A stretch of DNA of 8,775 bases from an uncultured Atopobium sp. GTDB taxonomy: Bacteria; Actinomycetota; Coriobacteriia; Coriobacteriales; Atopobiaceae. A program made the position numbers and the translations under genes. Position 1 is the first letter of the stretch. The number at the start of each line of letters is the position of its first letter. Below are positions 5,849 through 8,775 of this stretch, in pieces. The DNA lies in assembly GCA_946647055.1 (NCBI GenBank), contig CAMPCT010000076.1, forward strand, positions 1 to 8,775, in the 5' to 3' direction. The notes beneath the pieces were generated by a model that saw only the letters and a list, made by a program, of their open reading frames with translations, was not told the origin of the DNA and made no database searches.

Positions 5849-6436
5849 GGTGACAAGGGACATAGCAAGGACGGGCTGCTCGGCAGGCTGATTGCCCTCT
5901 TCGTCGCCACGTTCACCATCAGTGCGACGGCCAACTCGGGCTATGCCATCATCGCGGTGATGAAGGATGACTTCGTCAACAAGCGCAAGTGGTTCACCGA
6001 GGACGAGATGGCCGACTACATCGCGATCGTCCAGAGCGCTCCCGGTCCCATGGCGGTGACCTCGTCCATGGTGGTGGGCTACCAGAGCGCGGGGCTCGTC
6101 GGCTCGTTTGCCGCGGTGCTTGGCGTCATCCTGCCGCCCTTCCTGGTCATGGTGCTGGTCACCGTCTTCTACCAGGCGATTGTCAACAACCCCTACGTGA
6201 CCATCTTCATGCGGGGCATGCAGATGGGCGTCGTGGCCCTCTTGCTGGACATCTGCATCGGTCTCTTCCGCAACGCCACCAAGGAGCCGGGCATCTACCC
6301 CCTCGTGGTCATGGTCCTGGCCTTTCTCTACGTGAGGTTCACGGGCTGCTCGATCATGTGGCTCGCGCTGGCCTGCGGCATCGCCGGCGCCGTCAAGGCC
6401 CTGCTCGTCAAGAGGGAGGTCGAGTCCCATGAGTGA
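5846..6436 (+). CDS. Chromate transporter family protein, first half-size subunit (ChrA/CHR domain)
   Basis: From the TTG start the product has 196 residues, one CHR domain. Full ChrA proteins have two such domains in one chain. This gene and the next supply them as two proteins, like the short-chain pairs found in Bacillus and other Gram-positives. About five to six hydrophobic segments are seen (12-38, 58-78, 83-110, 120-140, 150-163, 168-187). The family's PGP motif is in SAPGPMAV (64-71), followed by VVGYQSAGLVG. The N-terminal glycine-rich motif is altered to TANSGYAII, compared with FGGAYAAIP in the partner. Family members move anions, and chromate export is established for some; the substrate here is not proven. 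The last eight bases overlap the next gene. It is preceded by its own promoter candidate. Confidence 0.88.
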   Translation: MGDKGHSKDGLLGRLIALFVATFTISATANSGYAIIAVMKDDFVNKRKWFTEDEMADYIAIVQSAPGPMAVTSSMVVGYQSAGLVGSFAAVLGVILPPFLVMVLVTVFYQAIVNNPYVTIFMRGMQMGVVALLLDICIGLFRNATKEPGIYPLVVMVLAFLYVRFTGCSIMWLALACGIAGAVKALLVKREVESHE

Positions 6437-7001
6437 CCTCGGCCTCCTCTTCCAGGTGTTCCTTGCGTTCGTGCGCGTGGGGGCCCTTGCCTTTGGTGGG
6501 GCATATGCCGCCATCCCCTTGGTCGAGCAGGAGGTGGTGGTCCGCAGCGGTTGGATGACCTACACCGAATTCATGGACCTGTTGGCCTTGGACGAGATAA
6601 CCCCCGGCCCCATCCTCATCAACAGCGCCACCTTCGTGGGCATGAAGGTGGCGGGCATCCCCGGTGCGATCGCGGCTACGCTGGGCTGCATCGTGGTGCC
6701 CTGCGCCGTGGCCATGACCCTGCTGCTCATCTTCCGCAAGTATAAGGACACGCCGGTGGTCAAGACCATCGTGCTCTCGCTCAAGTGCATGGCGCTGGCG
6801 CTCATAGCCTCGACCATGGTCAAGCTGGGCGTGCAGGCGGTGGCGCCACAGGCCCCGTCCTTCGACGTGGCATACGGCGCCTATGTGGCGCTGGTCATGT
6901 GCGGTGCCTTCTACCTCATCAACCAGCGGCACCTCAAGCCGCTCTACGTCATGCTGGGATGCGGCGTGGTCAACGTGGTGGCGCACCTGCTCGTGCTCTA
7001 G
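6429..7001 (+). CDS. Chromate transporter family protein, second half-size subunit (ChrA/CHR domain)
   Basis: The product has 190 residues with about five to six membrane segments. It carries the standard CHR motifs: AFGGAYAAIP (21-30), W42 in the SGWMT turn, EITPGPILIN (56-65) and VGMKVAGIPGA (70-80). The start ATG lies inside the last codons of the preceding gene, with GGGAGG at 6414-6419 placed for it, so the two subunits are translationally coupled. They probably form a hetero-oligomer, with the two CHR domains in opposite topology, as proposed for paired short ChrA proteins. The motifs here are closer to the family pattern than in the partner. No metal- or oxyanion-responsive regulator gene is seen next to the pair. 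Confidence 0.91.
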   Translation: MSDLGLLFQVFLAFVRVGALAFGGAYAAIPLVEQEVVVRSGWMTYTEFMDLLALDEITPGPILINSATFVGMKVAGIPGAIAATLGCIVVPCAVAMTLLLIFRKYKDTPVVKTIVLSLKCMALALIASTMVKLGVQAVAPQAPSFDVAYGAYVALVMCGAFYLINQRHLKPLYVMLGCGVVNVVAHLLVL

Positions 7002-7079
7002 CGCCTGGCCGTCGCCTGCCTGACAGTGGCCCTGTGCGATACTGGGGGCATGGGAATCTGGGATACCTGGGAGGCGTCC

Positions 7080-7895
7080 ATGGTCAAGCTCATCCTCACC
7101 GACATCGACGACACGATCAAGCCCATGGACAGCCCCGCCGTTCCCCAGGAGGCAATCGATGCCTTCCGGGTTGCGATGCGTGCGGGCATCGTGGTCGGAC
7201 CAGCGACTGCGCGCGGGTATGCGTGGACGCGCAAGTACTTTGTGGGTGCCGAGGACTGCTGCTCCACGATCCTCGCCACCAACGGGTCCGAGGTGTACCT
7301 CGAGGGTGAGAGGATCTTCGCCGCACGACTTGCCGCCGAGGACCTCGAGGAGGTGCGTTCGTACGTCGCTGGCGTTCCCAGGGCGGGACTTCTTGTCTTT
7401 GACAACGAGAGCACGCCGCTGCTGGTGGAAGGGGTGCTCGAGGACCTCGAGGTCGCGTTTCCCGCCTATGCGCGGGCGTCCCGTCCCGTCGACGGCATCC
7501 CCGGGTTCGACATCGTCAAGGCCGGGGTCTTCATAGCGGAGGACCGTGAGGGCACCTGGGCCTTCGTCGACGAGCTCAACGAGCGCTTCGACGTCTTCGA
7601 CTTCGACTACCCCAAGCCAGGCTGGTCCAACATCATGCCCGCAGGGTGGAACAAGGGCGCGGCCATCAGGTTCCTTGCCGAGAGGATCGGTGCCTCCCTG
7701 GACGAGGTCGTGATCTTTGGCGACGCGGGCAATGACATCCCCATGTTCGAGGTCGTGCCCAACTCCGTCGCGGTGGCCAACGCGACGCCTGCCGCCGCTG
7801 CCGCCGCCCGCTGGCATATTGGACCCTGCGAGGACCATGCCGTGGCAACCGCCATCCAGGAGCTCGCGCGAGGCGCGTGGCCCTTCGTGGAGTAA
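7080..7895 (+). CDS. Cof-type HAD superfamily hydrolase (second paralogue)
   Basis: The product has 271 residues. The ATG at 7080 has GGGAGG 5 bases upstream and puts the nucleophile at residue 8; an ATG at 7050 is possible but poorly spaced. HAD motifs are complete: DIDDT (D8, D10), PATAR with T43, K192 in WNKGAA and GDAGND (D215, D219). The C2-type cap lies between motifs II and III (about 80-175). The product should be a cytoplasmic Mg-dependent phosphatase of unknown substrate. It is a paralogue of the HAD at 2287-3150: both share the PAGW(G/N)K block, the LDEV...FGD...ND block and ARWHIG. The cap sequences have diverged, so substrates probably differ. The gene follows the transporter pair by 78 bases without a clear terminator, so read-through expression is likely. 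Confidence 0.93.
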   Translation: MVKLILTDIDDTIKPMDSPAVPQEAIDAFRVAMRAGIVVGPATARGYAWTRKYFVGAEDCCSTILATNGSEVYLEGERIFAARLAAEDLEEVRSYVAGVPRAGLLVFDNESTPLLVEGVLEDLEVAFPAYARASRPVDGIPGFDIVKAGVFIAEDREGTWAFVDELNERFDVFDFDYPKPGWSNIMPAGWNKGAAIRFLAERIGASLDEVVIFGDAGNDIPMFEVVPNSVAVANATPAAAAAARWHIGPCEDHAVATAIQELARGAWPFVE

Positions 7896-7952
7896 CCCAC
7901 CGCGCAGGATGGTCGTCCTTCCCCTGCGCTAGACTAGACGACGTGAGAATGC

Positions 7953-7971
7953 CCGCCGACATGATCGGCGG
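7953..7971 (+). promoter_or_regulatory. Perfect inverted repeat in the leader of the FAD-dehydrogenase gene
   Basis: CCGCCGA and TCGGCGG form seven base pairs around CATGA (7960-7964), 26 bases before the start codon. No T tract follows, so it is unlikely to be a terminator. A nearby TAGACT (7930-7935) could be a -10 box but has no good -35. The repeat could be an operator or an mRNA leader hairpin. Confidence 0.4.
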
Positions 7972-7996
7972 ATACCAGCGCTTTGGGAGGCAACCC

Positions 7997-8775
7997 ATGG
8001 AATACGACGTCATCGTCATTGGTGCGGGCCCCGGTGGCATCTTTGCTGCCTACGAGCTCACGAAGCTTCGTCCCGACCTGCGCGTGGTGGTGCTTGAGGC
8101 TGGTCACGAGCTCTCGCGTCGTCGCTGCCCCATCGCCGAGGGTCGCGTCTTCACGTGCATCGGCTGCAAGCCCTGCTCCATCATGAACGGCTTTGGTGGC
8201 GCCGGCGCCTTCTCCGACGGCAAGTACAACATCACCAACGACTTTGGGGGCACGCTCCACGAGTTCGTGGGCAAGGGCACCGCGATCGAGCTCATGGAGT
8301 ACGTCGACCAGATCAACATGGACCATGGCGGCGAGGGAACCAAGCTCTACTCGACCGCAGGCACGGCCTTCAAGAAGCTCTGCATGCAGAACAAGCTCAC
8401 GCTGCTCGACGCCTCCGTGCGCCACCTGGGCACCGACGTCAACTACGTCGTGCTCCAGAGCCTCTACGACGACCTCTCCGACAAGGTCGAGTTCCGCTTC
8501 GACTCCCCGGTCGAGAGCCTCGAGGTCATCGAGGGCGGCTACCGTGCCAACCTTGCGAACGGGTCGGTCGAGGCCCCCTCGTGCGTGGTCTCGGTGGGGC
8601 GCAGCGGCAGCGCGTGGATGGAACGCGTCTGCATGGACCTGGGCATCCCCACGCGCTCCAACCGCGTCGACCTGGGCGTGCGCGTGGAGCTTCCCAGCGT
8701 GATCTTCGACCACATCACCGACGAGCTCTACGAGAGCAAGATCGTCTACCGCACCGAGAAGTTCGAGGACAACGT
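7997..8775 (+). CDS. FAD-dependent dehydrogenase, COG2509-like (3' end outside window)
   Basis: The first 259 residues are visible; the frame runs off the right edge. The ATG at 7997 has GGGAGG 6 bases upstream. The protein opens with a dinucleotide-binding Rossmann fold, MEYDVIVIGAGPGG, with E34 in VVLEAG expected to hold the ribose of FAD. A Cys-containing stretch follows (C44, C54, C57, C60), leading to SIMNGFGGAGAFSDGKYNIT. This block is the hallmark I associate with the COG2509 group of uncharacterised flavoprotein dehydrogenases, whose full length is about 450-500 residues, so nearly half is missing. C-x2-C-x2-C spacing suggests a redox disulfide or a metal or Fe-S ligand set; this is not proven. 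VSVGRSG (198-204) is the expected second FAD-contact region. The substrate is unknown. Confidence 0.93.
   Translation, partial: MEYDVIVIGAGPGGIFAAYELTKLRPDLRVVVLEAGHELSRRRCPIAEGRVFTCIGCKPCSIMNGFGGAGAFSDGKYNITNDFGGTLHEFVGKGTAIELMEYVDQINMDHGGEGTKLYSTAGTAFKKLCMQNKLTLLDASVRHLGTDVNYVVLQSLYDDLSDKVEFRFDSPVESLEVIEGGYRANLANGSVEAPSCVVSVGRSGSAWMERVCMDLGIPTRSNRVDLGVRVELPSVIFDHITDELYESKIVYRTEKFEDN

Noticed and set aside
6408..7838. 476-codon minus-strand open frame across the transporter and HAD genes
   Set aside because: Full of His, Gly, Asp and Glu in a pattern typical of antisense reading of GC-rich genes. It lies opposite three genes with complete family motifs.
7953..7971. Inverted repeat read as a terminator of the HAD gene
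   Set aside because: Only seven base pairs and no T tract after it, and it lies close to the next start codon. An operator or leader hairpin is more likely.
7934..8713. Minus-strand open frame opposite the FAD dehydrogenase
   Set aside because: The plus strand has a GxGxxG fold and family-specific motifs with a ribosome binding site. The antisense frame shows only low-complexity Val/His/Asp/Ala sequence.
1..8775. Mobile element, CRISPR array, tRNA or rRNA
   Set aside because: I saw no transposase or integrase motifs, no regular short direct repeats with spacers, no terminal repeats with target duplications and no tRNA-like cloverleaf. I could not run a covariance search.

Overview
The window looks like chromosomal DNA from a high-GC, Gram-positive bacterium with short intergenic gaps. 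Strong GGAGG-type ribosome binding sites, a Cna_B surface protein with a sortase-type signal, a zinc-ribbon/membrane/extracellular-repeat protein and a split ChrA-type transporter would fit the Coriobacteriia (Olsenella/Atopobium relatives). That placement is an inference from composition and gene content; no rRNA or other marker gene is present to confirm it.

Layout from left to right. (1) Bases 1-678 (+) hold the C-terminal part of a cell-wall-anchored Cna_B-repeat protein, cut by the window edge. (2) A strong hairpin at 723-750 separates it from a convergent gene at 787-2070 (-), a membrane protein with an N-terminal zinc ribbon and an extracytoplasmic repeat region. (3) The 216-base gap 2071-2286 holds a palindrome next to a weak -10 candidate and a short, coding-like tail of unknown origin. 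(4) A probable three-gene minus-strand operon follows, transcribed from 4527 down to 2287: a six-helix membrane protein of unknown function, a class I SAM-dependent methyltransferase and a Cof-type HAD hydrolase. The last two overlap by ATGA. (5) A divergent promoter region (4528-4747) leads on the plus strand to a 52-residue zinc-ribbon protein and an alpha/beta hydrolase, 10 bases apart. (6) A good promoter candidate (5773-5800) precedes two overlapping half-size chromate-transporter genes (5846-7001). These are followed after 78 bases by a second Cof-type HAD hydrolase (7080-7895). (7) A gene starting at 7997 for a large FAD-dependent dehydrogenase (COG2509-like) runs off the right edge.

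Most of the content is housekeeping or accessory metabolism in familiar families. The least explained parts are the membrane protein/methyltransferase/HAD operon, the zinc-ribbon sensor-like protein, a CCCC-TT-GGGG type palindrome shared by two intergenic regions, and the unexplained coding-like stretch near 2162-2286. The two HAD genes on opposite strands are clearly related to each other. I found no convincing mobile element, CRISPR array, tRNA or rRNA, and no clear previously undescribed defence or biosynthetic system.
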